DNA of 64,000 nt from Petunia secreta (lineage: Eukaryota > Streptophyta > Magnoliopsida > Solanales > Solanaceae), in the NCBI GenBank assembly GCA_029990175.1, contig JARKIP010000033.1:22179001-22243000 (forward strand), written 5' to 3'. The first letter of the stretch is position 1. Every line of letters begins with the position of its first letter. Shown piece after piece: positions 1 to 11,784 of the stretch. The position numbers were made by a program, and so were the translations under genes. Under the pieces are notes generated by a model. It searched no databases. It had not been told where the DNA came from and saw only the letters and a list, made by a program, of their open reading frames with translations.

Positions 1-46
1 AGACAGTAGGGTGAACCCTGCGGCTACTTTGACTTATCCTCAATAG

Positions 47-514
47 CTCAGCGAATATAAGGAAAGATTCCGATCAAAGACTATACTGAAAAAGAAAACC
101 AAAGCTTCGAGTGTCACTGAAAAATACAAGAAGCTGCGACATGAGTTCGACCAAGTTAAGAAGGAGTTAAGGGTAATACAAAAGAGGGAGATGAGGAGAC
201 AATACAAGGATAAGGTAAAAGGGGATGAACTCAAGTATTGGACAGGCAAGGTCATGGCTGCAATGCAACCTGCTGGAAACCTACAAGATTTGCTCAAAGG
301 ATGGGGAGAGTATTTTAAGGCAGTGCCACTAGAAGAGAAAGAAGCAATGGGGATAGAAATTTGTGAATTTTTCACAAAAGCTCTGGGAGACTTGCAAGCT
401 GGGAAAGATCCGATGGAGATGTTCGCCGCCCCTCCACCTGTGAGCCTGGTTCACAAACCTATGGAAGAAGTCAAAGAGAAGAAGGAGAAAGAAGATGCTG
501 GAACTGATGCTTGA
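47..514 (+). pseudogene. N-terminal gag-region ORF remnant of the Tat-like element (coiled coil)
   Basis: The reading frame is open from just after a TAG at 44-46 to a TGA at 512-514. It is rich in Lys and Glu, with heptad-like charged stretches (KYKKLRHEFDQVKKEL) that suggest a coiled coil, then a globular-looking stretch with LKYWTGKV and LLKGWGEYF. In Tat-like elements a separate N-terminal ORF of this kind precedes the capsid gene. Its 5' part is outside the window or lost beyond the stop at 44. The first ATG after the stop is at 191, but the similarity-like pattern runs upstream of it. Function is not established beyond association with gag. Confidence 0.55.
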
Positions 515-884
515 TCTGAACCCTCTTTGCTTGGCACATAGTCTGGTCGTCTAGAGTCGAGTCATCTTTTCTTGTTGTCTTTATTTCTGTTTAGTCGAGT
601 TTTCATCTTTAATTTGTGGTTGTAATAAAGCCAAGCAAATCAAATAAAATTTCGTTATTTTGGGCTTTTAGGCTTGTGTTGATTATGTTTATGCAAACGA
701 AATGACGTGTTTGGTGCAAACGTTACTTTGAATCTTCGGTAGGCCTACCTCTGGCACAAAAGAAGTCCCTTGCATAATAGGACGCGATTTTATTGAAAAC
801 TAACATATACTCATGTTTCTTTTCTTTGTTTTTGATGACAAGTCCCTAAGTCTCTGAAAGTTTGGTTTGTGCATTCTGGCCGCG
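515..884 (+). other. Non-coding spacer of the Tat-like element
   Basis: AT-rich spacer between the leader ORF and gag, with no convincing ORF. It resumes after the inserted solo LTR: the bases on either side of the LTR (880-884 and 3458-3462) are the same five nucleotides, so the two halves were once contiguous. Confidence 0.6.
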
Positions 885-1565
885 TGACACGACCCGAATT
901 TCCAGCTAGACCGTGCAGGCACCCGACATCCTCTTCTAGACCCGCCGGGCGAATCCTTACCAATTAAATTAGGAAAATAAATATAATTCAATTCATAAAT
1001 AAGAACAATACTTATAATAAAAACACAAACATACTGATACCTATAAGCTGTACAAAAGAAATTACAGCTGACTACCCAACATACTAGGTTTAGGGCTATC
1101 CAGACTAGACATCTAAGAGTATAAAAGAAGACAGATACCTCCTGAAGGGAGCAAAATGCAACTGAAATAATAAACAATAAACTGGTGGCCATCCTGAATA
1201 AAAGCAGGCTCACCCTGACAGCTGAAGTTGTCTTCGCTCCTTCACAACGTGGCGAACTCGATCCTGGAGAGAACCTGTCGAAACGAAATAGATAGAAAAG
1301 AAACAAACAACAAACAAAGGTGAATCAAAAGGACTCAATAAATGGGGCAGACTAGCCACCTCAAAGAATAGGATAGCTAGCCAGGGAGAAGAAACAGATA
1401 AACCAAATTTCTCTTATTTAAATTATAGAAAGGCAGAGCCACATAATAACTGGAAACACATATTGAACCAAAAACTCAAACAACCAGGAACATAAGATAG
1501 ACAGAACATATAGGTATCCCAAACATATCAACAATCAGAAATACATCTTATTATATGCAAATATT

Positions 1566-1660
1566 GTTGTGGCGTGCAACCCGATACATATATTTATATT
1601 GTTGCGGCGTGCAACCCGATCCACATATTTATACTGTTGCGGCGTGCAACCCAGAATATG
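1566..1660. repeat. 35-bp tandem repeat in LTR, about 2.7 units
   Basis: The motif GTTGCGGCGTGCAACCCGAT recurs with starts at 1566, 1601 and 1636, an exact 35-bp period. GTTGC and GCAAC flank the GGCGT core, so each unit can form a short hairpin. The same array is present in the other two LTRs of the family. Confidence 0.85.
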
Positions 1661-1818
1661 AGCCAGAAATATATAGGCAAACTGAAATATGTCCACAATA
1701 TGGTATACATGCCGCATACACAAAACACAGCCTGATAGTTACATAATAGTCAGCATGCGGTGCAATGAAATGGGATGAATGCAGTATGATGAAATGGTGT
1801 CACATGTGCCAAATAGAT

Positions 1819-2045
1819 GGAGTGGAATCCTCCTACTCCGGGGCGGAATCCTCCTACCATCAATATGATGTAAGGAGCAGAATTCTCCTGCTCTTAGGGC
1901 GGAATCCTTCTACCCTCAATATGATGCAATGGAGCCGAATCCTCCTGTTCCTAGAGCGGAATCCTCCTACCCTCAATATGATGCAATGAAGCGGAATCCT
2001 CCTGCTCCTAGGGCGGAATCCTCCTACCCTCAATATGATGCAATG
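1819..2045. repeat. 57-bp minisatellite in LTR, about 4 units
   Basis: Units contain GCGGAATCCTCCTACC followed by CTCAATATGATGCAATG. The period is 57 bp by direct count in the better-preserved copies. Because 57 is divisible by three, reading frames stay open through the array and produce artefactual repeated peptides on both strands. Confidence 0.85.
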
Positions 2046-3510
2046 TAATGCATATGAATGCAACATAATGCATATGAATGCAACACGATGCAATAATAAC
2101 CCATCACCAGCGCGGGACTCTCATTGACAACCGGAAAGTATATGCCAATTCACAACAAGAGTACAATGCTCACATCCTCAATGCAATACCAACAAATGGA
2201 CATAACATATAATATACAATGTAAATCAAAATCTAAGGCGTAATGAGTACGCCTATCGGAAGCTACACACGTAAGGAACGTGTGGTAGAAAATCCACGAG
2301 GCTAGGTGCCTCCAAAGAAATAGATATAAGCACTTACCTCTTCCAAAAGTTAGCACTGCTAATCAACAACCGCTTTATCCTTTGGTTTCATTACCAAATG
2401 ATCTCACTCTATTCAATAAGCAGAAAAATATATTAAATTAGGCTAAAGGCTTCATTCCTTACGTCTTAGGGCAATCAGGTTAGGAACCTCATACCCTATT
2501 CGCATACGCAATACGCAGGCCAGGCCTATGTATAGGGTTTAAGGTCACATAACCAAACCCTAAATAAATTACATTTATATATTGCCCATAACTCACTGAG
2601 TACGAATATATAATAAATTCTATTATCGGGGTCCAATTGACCCTTTAAACTATCAGTTGAACATATTAAAACGATGTCTAATATACCAATTTTTACCGTT
2701 AAAATATATTCAAACGCACGTAATAAACTCAAATAATGCATTAAGATCATTATCTGAATATGTCAGGGCGAAAATTCCATCTTTTTCCGGCTCCTTTCTC
2801 ATTTTCTGGCATTTTTCTCTTTCACTCCGTCATCTCATTTTCTTTCTATTTCGTTTAGTTAATGTTTATGTTTCTAGTACGTCTAACCTAAGGACCAACC
2901 GCCTTGCCATTTCATTCTTTTCCTTTTTCCATTTTTCTTTCTTTTCTTTTATTGAATTTTCTTTTCTTTTTGTTTTCGCGGCGACAATTAAAATGGAACC
3001 CTACAAAATTTGAAATAATCCCAAATTTCGCATACAAGTTATACAAAATATATGTAACATACTGGCTAAGGCAGATCTCAAATCGGACTCCCGAAACTCA
3101 AGAAGCGAATTAAAACAGAAAAGATCAAATTCTTTAACTTTCGGTATTTTAGCGGAAACTATCCGAACAACCTCGAAATTCACTTTCGAAAAATCACAAA
3201 ATTTACAAATAATCATACGAACCTAAAGGTGTTTTCGGATTTCGAATCGGAGCTCATTCACCAAAACCGAGCTCGAAAATCTCTTTTTGATATTTATCGA
3301 GAATTAAAACTGAAACCTTCTTCCGATGCCTACCAAACGAGGTCTGATTTAGCTCAAATTTTACAGATAAGTCCCAATGGACCTTACAAAGATTTCAAAA
3401 TTATTGGCACGTAAATCGGAGTCCCATCTTCCGAAACGACTGACCGAGACCACTTCACCGCGCCGCAATACCGGTTGAGATGAAGAGGATCAATCCCAAC
3501 ACCTCCCCCT

Positions 3511-5067
3511 TTGCCTACAAGGACAAGGACGAGACGTAATATCATGGTTGAGTTTGACAAAGTTGGAAATAGAACTCCTGAAAAGACAGGTGTGGTCGCT
3601 TATGAGGACTATGCTAAGCTGGAGCAGAGGTTGTTTGAGTTGGAGAATAGGGTCCCTCATGCCCATGCTGATGAGATCGTTGAACCAATCAAAACCACCC
3701 ACCCTCACGGTAAAGATCCACTATACCCTCAAAAAGACATTCCTTACACTACCTATATTGCACCACCAAAAGCGCCGCAAAATAACTTACCTCCCTTTAC
3801 CGTTGAAACAAAAGCCATTGCATCACCCACCAAATATCATGACATGTACGCATGGACAAAGGAAGATTCAGACAACACCAAGGAGCAAGTCCAATGGTTG
3901 GTAGAGAAGTTCAGACAATTCCAAGGCACCAAAGGAACCCGAGGGTTAGCTTATGAGGACCTCTGCATGTAACCTGACTTGAAGCTGCCCGAAGACTATA
4001 AGACGCCCAAGTTCAATATATTCGACGGTGGTGGTGACCCGATGGCTCATTTGAGGTCTTATTGTGACAAGTTGGTTGGGGTTGGACATGATGAAAAGAT
4101 CCGCATGCAACTGTTCAACCACAATCTGACTGGAGATGCGCTGATATGGTACTCAAAGCAACTAACAAAGAAGTGGACGAGCTGGGAAGGAATGGCTGGG
4201 GACTTCGTCGACAGTTTTGGGCACAACACTGATGCCATGCCCGATCGGTTCTACTTGAAGAAGTTGAAGAATAAGCCCACCGAGACCTTTAGAGAATTTT
4301 CAACTAGATGGAGAGCCGAAGCCGCCAATGTCCAACCTTCTATGAAAGACACCAAGATAGTGGCAACCTTCATCCGCATATAAGAAAATGTCTACTTTGA
4401 CAAGATGTTGAATCTGCAAGATAAGAAATTTGGGGACTTCATCAAGATTGGAGATATGGTTGATGATTGACTGAAGACTGGTAGGATAGTTAGCTTGGCT
4501 GCACTACAAGCCACTAACAGGGCCCTACAGGCTGGAAGCACTACCACATCAAGAAAAAAGAAAGACGATGTCTCTTTCGTGGCTGCATCACTCGATCACT
4601 CTCCCATCCACAATCACTACTACCAAACACCTATTCCATCATACCCATACATTCCATCCACATCCACTTACCCAGTCTACACCACTCAGCCCATGTTCCA
4701 AAACCCACTACCATAAAGACCACCATACCCACAAAGCCCTAACTACCGAAACACCAGCGCCTATCCAGCAAGGCCTCACGCCAACAACAACCCAAGACCT
4801 AAAAGAAACTATACTGCTTTGGCCGAGTCTCGCACTCACTAGTTCGAGAGACTCAAAGCAGCCGACCATATACAACCCGTACAATTCAAAATGCCTGATA
4901 GGATGACACCCTATTTTGACCAAACCAAAACCTGTGCCTATCACTCTGGAGGACCTGGTCACAATACTGAAAAGTGCTACGCCCTGAGGGACAACATACA
5001 AGACTTGATCGATAAAAAGGTGATACACTTGAATATTCCAAATGTGCACCACAATGCCCCTGTCTAA
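3511..5067 (+). pseudogene. gag: gag (capsid and Cys/His knuckle) of the Tat-like element
   Basis: One reading frame carries the capsid region (motifs YAWTKEDSDNTKEQVQWLV and LPEDYKTPKFNIFDGGGDP, then MQLFNHNLTGDALIWY) and a Pro/Tyr-rich linker. A C-X2-H-X5-H-X4-C knuckle follows at 4933-4977. In-frame stops sit at 3970, 4381, 4468, 4714, 4840 and 5065. The frame then shifts, and coding continues one base later at 5066. The likely original start is the ATG at 3544, with upstream sequence resembling the linker. The protein would have formed the virus-like particle in the cytoplasm; this copy cannot. Confidence 0.8.
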
Positions 5068-6334
5068 CCACGGAGACAATAGTGTGCATCCGATCGAGTT
5101 AGATGAAGAATGTAACCTGGAAGGAACTATTATTAAAGCAAAAGGAGACACACGAGCACTTGCCTGAGTTGCTCAAGCCGCTGCAGCACTAGAGCCCATC
5201 GAGGTAGAAGTGGCTCCAAAGTTCTATGTTGACGTGGTTCTCCCGTACAGGGACAAGGCAATACTATGGGACTATGAAATGGAGAAGAAGAATAAATCAA
5301 CAGTTGAGACTGTTGCGGCACACGGGATGACTAGGAGTTGGATGATTTATACTCCCGAGCATCTCGTTCAAGAAAGACGAGGCATCAGTGAGGAGGAGTC
5401 TGAAGAATTATGGAAGAAAGTACAAGCAAAGGAATACTCCATAGTTGAACACTTGGGCAAGACTCCCACGCAAATCTCTATTTTAGCTTTACTCCTCAAG
5501 TCGGAGAGCCACCGAAATGCTTTGATGAAAGTGTTGGATGAAGCACATGTTCCGGTGGATACCTCAGTTGAAAACCTGACTAGCATGGTTGGACAAGTCA
5601 TGGAGTCCAACCGAATTTCTTTCCATGAAGATGAGCTACCACCTGAAGGATTGGGCCACAACAAGGCTTTGCACGTCACTATCAAATGCAAAGACTGGTT
5701 CGTAGGAAGAGTTTTGATCGATGGAGGTTCCGGCTATAACATATGCCCATTGCTCACTCTGAAAAGAATGGGAATTGATCAAAGTAAGATAAGAGAGAGC
5801 GACATGAATGTCAAAGCGTTTTACGGATCGCAAAGGAGCACCATTGGGGAAATTGACTTAACCATCATGGTCGGTCCCATGAAGTTCATTGCTGAATTTC
5901 ATGTCATGGACATCTCCGCTTCTTATAACCTGCTGCTGGGAAGACCTTTGATTCATATGCCTCGAGAAGTGCCTTCTACATTGCACCTAATAGTGAAGTT
6001 CGAGTGGGATCACAAAGAGGTGGTAGTGTTCGGTGAAGAGAACAACTCCATATACAATGAACAAACCATACCAGCAATTGAGGGGAATGCTCCTGATGGG
6101 CAGACTTTTTATGCTGTAGAGCTCGTGGGAGCAGTGCAAGGTAATCGAGGAGCACGTCGTAAAAACCACAACAAGAGTTGGAATTTCACAGACACAATCC
6201 AAGGAGGCTATACTGCACATTTCTCTCCCAAATTGGTCAACACACTGCCTGGGATTGAAGAAAGGAAGAGAAACTTTTATAGCGCCTACTGGGATGGTCG
6301 AGGAAAAGGCTATGAAGAGAGAAACTTAGTCTAG
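5066..6334 (+). pseudogene. Aspartic protease region of the Tat-like element
   Basis: The frame is open apart from a TGA at 5165 and ends at TAG 6332. The retropepsin-like active site reads VLIDGGSGYNICP, with the catalytic Asp codon at 5720-5722, followed by a strand-rich region and a flap-like GRPLIHM. In Gypsy elements this enzyme cuts the Gag-Pol polyprotein. The catalytic motif is intact although the flanking frame is broken. It lies directly downstream of the gag knuckle. Confidence 0.8.
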
Positions 6335-7024
6335 GAACCAGTCATATCTGATTGGGGTGCGTCCTCATGTGAACTTTGTAAGACCTTACCGGCTAAGACA
6401 GAGAAGCGATCGATGTACTCACCTAATGCTCGTCCGAATTGGAAGCGGATTTCTGAAGAAACAAAGGGAAAGCAAGTGTGGCTACCCAAAGCACCCGAAC
6501 CTATGGAGGTGGTGATTGAAGAGCCATATGTACTCCCACAACCTGCAAAATAGCCTGGAGTCTGGGTTGTAGGCATCATGATAAAGCAAGGCTATGAACC
6601 TGGTAAAGGTTTGGGCAAGAGCCTGGATGGCATGGTTGAGCCGATTCAAATTATGATGAGGCCCGACAATGAGAAAGCTGGCGTAGGGTACATTGTGTCT
6701 TATGAGAAGAGCATGGAAGATGCATCACTGGACTTCAAATTCTACAAGAAAAGCACTAAGACTCTCCTACATATTTTCGTATCGTCTGGATACTTGGATG
6801 GCCGAAAGAGGGAGGTATCTACAACGCAAGGAGTTGAGCCAAAGATAGTTGATGCTGAAGAGGACCTGCTGGCAGGAGTGCAAAATCTGTTTATATCTGA
6901 TGAAGATTGCTATGTGATCCCGAAAGAACATGTTGAACGTCCTTGGATGACAAAGGCTGGATCCGGAGCCGCATTGAACAATTGGATCAGCAACCGGGCC
7001 CGAGCTTACCGTGGACCTTGGTAG
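6335..7024 (+). pseudogene. Linker and G-patch domain of the Tat-like element
   Basis: It continues in the protease frame after the TAG at 6332, with another TAG at 6551. From about 6578 it contains a glycine-rich G-patch-like stretch (QGYEPGKGLGKSLDGMV). A G-patch after the protease is characteristic of part of the Tat lineage and is thought to bind nucleic acid. The frame ends at TAG 7022-7024, immediately after the candidate splice donor described separately. Confidence 0.7.
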
Positions 7025-7219
7025 AGCTGGGGGGATAGAGCTTATTTCATATTTTGCTAAAATAAAACCCCACTTTGAGTCGTGGAATTTGCATTTCTTT
7101 TTCTATTTCATATGTCTCCCTAAAACTTTGTTTTGCAAGGATTCATAAATAAAATATCGCACTATTTCCCGTCTAACTTTTGTTTTAATCTTTTGATTTT
7201 GCAATATTTTATTTTTCAG
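7021..7219 (+). other. Candidate Ogre-type intron between protease/G-patch and RT
   Basis: An AT-rich 199-nt stretch separates the two coding blocks. It begins with GTAGAG after CTTG and ends with the T-rich acceptor ATTTTATTTTTCAG. Ogre elements are known to splice an intron at this position. The borders here are inferred from consensus only. Confidence 0.4.
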
Positions 7220-7269
7220 CATTCAAACTAATAATCCCATTGAGTCCACAATCGCAACGTGTAATGAAA

Positions 7270-8738
7270 AATGGAGCTTGAGGAAACTGAATTTGATTAT
7301 GCTGACTTTGATGGAACTACAAGAGAAAATTGAAAGATTTGAGAATAAGCCTAAGCCAAACCTTGAGGAAACTGAGGTGATAAATCTAGGAGATGAAGAA
7401 ACCGTGAAAGAGACAAGGATCTGTGTGCATCTCATCGCCGAAGATAAAAAGCGGTATACTGAGTTTCTTAAACAATATGAGGACGTATTCCCCCGGTCGT
7501 ATGATGACATGACTAGCATAAGCACGGATGTGGTAGCTCACAAATTATCCATCAATCCGGGCTTTTCGCCAGTCAAACAAAAAGCCCGAACTTTCAAGTC
7601 ATCAGTTCTATTGATGATTGGGAAGGAGGTAACCAAGAAGCTCAATGCAGGAATCTTGAAAACAGTCAAATACCTACTTGGTTAGCTAACATTGTCCCAG
7701 TGCCGAAGAAAGATGGGAAACTCCGAGTTTGTGTGGACTACAAAGATCTAAATAGAGCAAGCCCAAAAGATGATTTTCCTTTGCCAAATATACGCATACT
7801 GATTGACAATTGCGCGAAACATGAACTACAGTCTTTCGTATATTGTTTTGCCAGCTATCATCAAGTGTTAATAGATGAGGTGGATGCTGAGAAGACAGCT
7901 TTTACCATATCCTGGGGAACTTACTGCTACAAGGTTATACCGTTTGGATTGAAGAATTTGAGCAACTTACCTGAGGGAAATGACAACTATGTTCCATGAC
8001 TTGATGCACAAAGAGATTGAAGTCTACGTGGATGATGTGATCATCAAATCAAAGAGGAGTTCAGAGCACCTTGACAACTTGCGCAAGTTTTTCAACCGCT
8101 TGCGAAAGTATAATCTGAAGCTAAATCCAGCAAAATGTGCTTTTGGTGTTCCAGCCAGAAAGCTTCTGGGTTTCATCATCAGTAGTAGGGGTATCGAGCT
8201 AGATCCAACCAAGATCAAAGCCATCAAAGAATTGCCGCCGCCAAAAAGTAAGAAAGAGTTCATGAGCTTCCTGGGGAGGCTCAACTACATCAGCCGGTTC
8301 ATAACACAATCCACTGTCATCTGCGAGCCAATTATTAAACTACTGAAGAAAGGCACAACAATCGAGTGGACGGAGGACTGTCAAAAAGCATTTGAACGGA
8401 TAAGGGAGTACTTGTCTTGCCCGCCTGTGCTGGTTCCACCCAAGCCTGGGCGACCTTTCATCTTGTACTTGTCTGTGGTAGATTCGGCATTTGGTTTCGT
8501 ATTGGGGCAACATGATTCAACTGGAAGAAAGGAGCAAGCAATATACTATCTAAGCAAGAAGTTCAATCCTTACGAGGCCAAGTACACATTGTTGGAACAC
8601 ATATGCTGGGCGCTGACTTGGATAGCACAAAAGCTGAGGCACTACTTGACATCCTACTCAACATTGCTGATATCAAGGATGGACCCTCTCAAATATATCT
8701 TTAAAAAATCAATGCCCGCTGGACTCAAAAGGCGGTGA
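7270..8738 (+). pseudogene. pol: Reverse transcriptase and first RNase H of the Tat-like element
   Basis: Coding continues in three frame blocks with shifts near 7325, 7675 and 7965. Recognisable motifs are the N-terminal DVVAHKLSINPGFSPVKQK, then VPKKDGKLRVCVDYKDLN, and YVDD at 8025-8036. The RNase H begins around FILYLSVVDSAFGFVLGQH and includes QAIYYLSKKFNPYEAKYTLLE. The motif-A aspartate is replaced by Tyr: the codon at 7841-7843 is TAT where relatives have Asp before CFA-YHQ. A small deletion at about 8713 removes roughly 17 codons between RNase H and the next domain and shifts the frame. Catalytically dead. Confidence 0.85.
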
Positions 8739-9205
8739 AAGCTCAGGCCCTGGCTGATTATATGGCCGAGAATCCAGTGGGAGATAACTATGAGCCACTG
8801 CACACTTACTTCCCCGATGAAGAAGTCATGTTTGTAGGAGAAGATATCGCCGAAGAGTATGATGGTTGGAGGCTATTCTTCGACGGAGCAGTGAATTTCA
8901 AAGGAGTCTGCATTGGAGCGGTGTTAGTTTCGGAGACTGGACAATATTATCCTGTCACAGCCAAACTGAGGTTTCCTTACACCAACAATATGGTGAAATA
9001 TTAAGCTTGCATCTTGGGCCTTAGAATGGCAGTAGACATGAATATACAAGAGCTGTTGGCAATCGGAGATTCCGACTTACTGATTCACCAAGTCCGAGGA
9101 GAATGGACAGCAAAGAACCCCAAGATACTGCCATACCTCAAGTGCATAAAAGAGCTGAAGCAAAGGTTCACCAAGATAGAGTTCCGGCATGTACCCAGGC
9201 TGTAA
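8723..9205 (+). pseudogene. Archaeal-type second RNase H (aRNH) of the Tat-like element
   Basis: It begins TQKAVKAQALADYMAENPVG, includes WRLFFDGAVNFKGVCIGAVL and GDSDLLIHQVRGEW, and ends near FRHVPRL. A duplicated RNase H of this type in tandem with the ordinary one is a known feature of the Tat lineage. A TAA at 9002 falls where relatives have the EYEA active-site region, and a TAA follows at 9203. Both knock out the domain. Confidence 0.75.
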
Positions 9206-9694
9206 AATGAGTCCGCGGATGCTTTGGCTACCATATCTTCCATGATCAAACATCCCGACTAGAACTACATTGACTTAATACCCGCAGCAGTGAAAAAGCA
9301 GCCAACATATTGTTATCATGTAGAAGAAGAGTCATACGGACAACCTTGGTTCTACGACATCAAAGGGTTTTTTAAAGACGACATTTACCCAAAGGATGCA
9401 ACAAGTCTCCAAAAGAAGACATTGAGGAGGTTAGAAAATGGTTTCTTTTTTAACGGAGAAGTTTTATACAAAAGGACACCTGATTTGGGATTGCTGAGAT
9501 GTGTGGGTGCCAAAGAAGCTGCTAAGTTGTTGGAAGAAATACACTCTAGGACATGCGGCCAACATATGAACGAATTCGTGCTTGTAAAGAAGATTTTGAG
9601 GGCCGGCTATTTCTGGATGACAATGGAGCATGATTGCATAAGGCACACAAAGAAATGTCACCAATGCAAAGTCCACAGATATATGTGTTGACAC
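9206..9694 (+). pseudogene. Integrase N-terminal zinc finger of the Tat-like element, truncated
   Basis: The block contains the linker and an HHCC zinc finger ending HTKKCHQCKVHRYM. The DDE catalytic core is missing: at 9686 the sequence switches to TGTTGACACCC, a typical LTR start. The last residues before the stop at 9692 therefore come from the inserted sequence. A stop also lies upstream at 9260. Confidence 0.75.
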
Positions 9695-10086
9695 CCAATA
9701 TTGTCCCTCCTTTTTCTAAAATTGACTATAATTCAACTTAAGGGTGCAATGTGACTATTTGTGCAAAATCTGTGTTAGAAATCATGCATTTACGTGCGTT
9801 ATCCTCTATTTATATATTATATGCTTAAGTGTGGCTATGTTACGTAAATTTGCATCATTTAGGCTATTTGTCAAAATATAAATATTTGCGCAATTTAGTA
9901 CACTCATAATGTATCACATAATTGCATGATTTAGGCTATGTGTCGAATTTGTATCAATTTATGATTATTTGTGTAAATTAATAATTATTTGTGATTATTT
10001 ATATTTAAATAATTTTATTTGAGTTTATTTAATAATAATTTGTGCGTTTTATAAAATATGTATATCTATATTTTTATTTACCCCTT
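9686..10086 (+). mobile_element. Partial LTR-like sequence (5' end only)
   Basis: It starts TGTTGACACCCAATATTGTC, a form common at LTR starts of large plant Gypsy elements, and continues as about 400 bp of very AT-rich DNA until LINE sequence takes over near 10087. No matching 3' end or target duplication was found, so it is probably a truncated LTR. Confidence 0.5.
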
Positions 10087-11674
10087 TAAGTTGAATATGC
10101 TGAAAAACAAAGATGCTCTTTGGATTCAAATGTTGTCAAATAAGTATGCTGAAAACCCTTCTTCTCTTTACAATTCCCACATATGGAAAAATTTCAAGAA
10201 AGGATATGAAATATATAAGAAAGGTATTCATTGGGATATTGGCAATGGAGAATCTATAAATATTTGGGAAGACAATTGGATCATGTCTAGCAATTCCTTA
10301 AGAAGTAGTATACAGGGCCTTTGATGAAGCATGAAGTTAACATGATTATTAGCAACATCATTACAAATCAAGACATAGACATCTCAGGTCTATCTTCTGA
10401 AATCCCTAAAGAGCTCAAATGAAAAATTAAAAACACATATATTCAACAAAACCTTCCAGCAAAGGATGTCTTTGTGTGGAAGCATGGTCAGTTGGGTATG
10501 TTTAATACAAAATCAGCCTATAATATAATTAATGAGGAGGAAGATGTAATAGAAAACAACAAAAATTTTGAGTGGATATGGAAGCGAAATACTCTTAATA
10601 AAGTCAAAACCTTTTTCTAGTTAGCAGTAAACGATAGGATTGCGACTAAAAAACCGATTCATAGAAGGAATATCATAGAATCAGATAGATGTACCATCTG
10701 TAATAACGAGCAAGAAGATGTCTACCATCTTTTCTTTAGATGCAGGTTCCCATCAATAGTTTGGAGACAGCTGAATCTCACCTCTGACTCTATTCCTGAT
10801 GGCTATAATGGCGATACTCTAGTTGAATGGTTATCAAAGCAGTGTAAGCTTAACAAAAGGTTTAACAGTCACATTAAATGGGCAGAACTTATACCTTTCA
10901 TATTATGGGGTATTTGGCTTGAGAGAAATGATAGAATTCATAATTGAACTAGAAAGCCTTGTAACTTAGAAGACATAATTAGTAGGGTTATGGAGTTTAA
11001 ATTGCTAACTGAAAAGGAAGACAGAATCCATAAAGAGACAGTTTATATTCAGTGGAAACCTCCTGATAGAAACTTCTTTAAACTAAACATTGATGGAACA
11101 AACATTCAGGAATCTGGTAAGGGAGGAATTGGGGGAGTCGTTAGAGATAGTAATGGGCATTGGATTTTAGGGTTTAGCAAGCACATTCCCTACTCTACAA
11201 CCATTTTTGCTGAATTGTTAGCCTTATTCTATGGGATTAAAATAGCTTTGGAAAAAGGCCTAGCACCTTTAATCATTTAAACGGATTGCAAAGATTTGAT
11301 TACAATGTTGTCAAAAGGTGAAGGCTCATATCAAAATATGTTGAATGATTGCAGCTACCTGTTGAGTAGAGCAGGGAATCCAGAATTGCAGCACACCTAC
11401 AGAGAAGCAAATAAAGTTGCGGATAAAATGGCAAGAGAGAGCTGCAATTCTTCTTCTTTTGATAACATTAGGATCCTTTCTTCTCCTCATTTTTGTGTAA
11501 TTCCAATTGTAGAACAAGACTACCGAGGTACTTCGCGGCCTAGATTAGTCACTACTATGTCTATTATGAACAACTACGACCGAAGCAATCCGGGTACTTT
11601 GTTACCAGGGTCGGCTTCCTATTGTAATAGTTAGGTTTGTGTTTTAATAAATATCATGTTATTACCAAAAAAAG
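10087..11674 (+). mobile_element. 5'-truncated L1-type LINE (3' part of ORF2)
   Basis: This is the 3' portion of a plant L1-like ORF2. It shows the KDALWIQMLSNKY region, the reverse-transcriptase-associated zinc finger (CTICNNEQEDVYHLFF), and a C-terminal RNase H with KLNIDGTNIQESGKGGIGG, FAELLALFYGI, TDCKDLITML and YREANKVADKMA. Stops interrupt it at about 10322, 10420, 10618, 10945 and 11278. An AATAAA lies at about 11646 and a short A run ends at 11674, which fits a LINE tail. 5' truncation is typical of LINE insertions. No target duplication is obvious. Confidence 0.8.
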
Positions 11675-11784
11675 GACAATCGCCCCTTATATGAAGCAAA
11701 CGACATTTTCAAATTGCTACTAAAATCTTTACCCAAGGAGATTAACCTAGCGTTTCTATTTAGTACTTAATATGATGTTTTTTG
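11675..11784. other. Unassigned 110-bp spacer
   Basis: Short sequence between the LINE tail and the divergent LTR. I recognise nothing in it. Confidence 0.4.

Larger units (their letters stand above)
885..3457 (-). mobile_element. Solo LTR of the 2.6 kb Tekay-like family, flanked by a 5-bp target duplication
   Basis: It begins TGACACGACC and ends CACTTCA, matching end to end the LTRs at 20705-23337 and 27445-30046, with more divergence. The five bases before it (880-884, CCGCG) are repeated directly after it (3458-3462), and no internal domain is present. This is the signature of a former full element reduced to one LTR by recombination between its two LTRs. Orientation is taken from the complete relative, which is on the - strand. 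It carries the family's 35-bp and 57-bp internal repeats. Confidence 0.92.
1..9685 (+). mobile_element. Tat/Ogre-like Ty3/Gypsy retrotransposon, degenerate, 5' end outside window
   Basis: The domain order along the + strand is gag coiled-coil leader ORF, solo-LTR interruption, gag capsid with a Cys/His knuckle, aspartic protease, G-patch, a putative intron, RT, RNase H, a second archaeal-type RNase H, and the integrase zinc finger. A G-patch between protease and RT together with a duplicated RNase H is known from the Tat/Ogre lineage of plant Gypsy elements; the assignment is by motif recognition only. The coding region carries many in-frame stops and at least four frameshifts, so it is dead. 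The 5' LTR lies left of the window. The integrase is cut off after its zinc finger at about 9685, where an unrelated LTR-like start begins. Confidence 0.85.

Noticed and set aside
1566..1660. CRISPR-like regular spacing in the 35-bp and 57-bp arrays
   Set aside because: Units are contiguous tandem repeats without unique spacers, and the genome is eukaryotic.
2900..3000. T-rich, CTTTTC-rich stretches in the 2.6 kb LTRs as possible terminators or PPTs
   Set aside because: They are at inconsistent positions relative to the LTR ends; the true PPT of the family is at 23338-23350.
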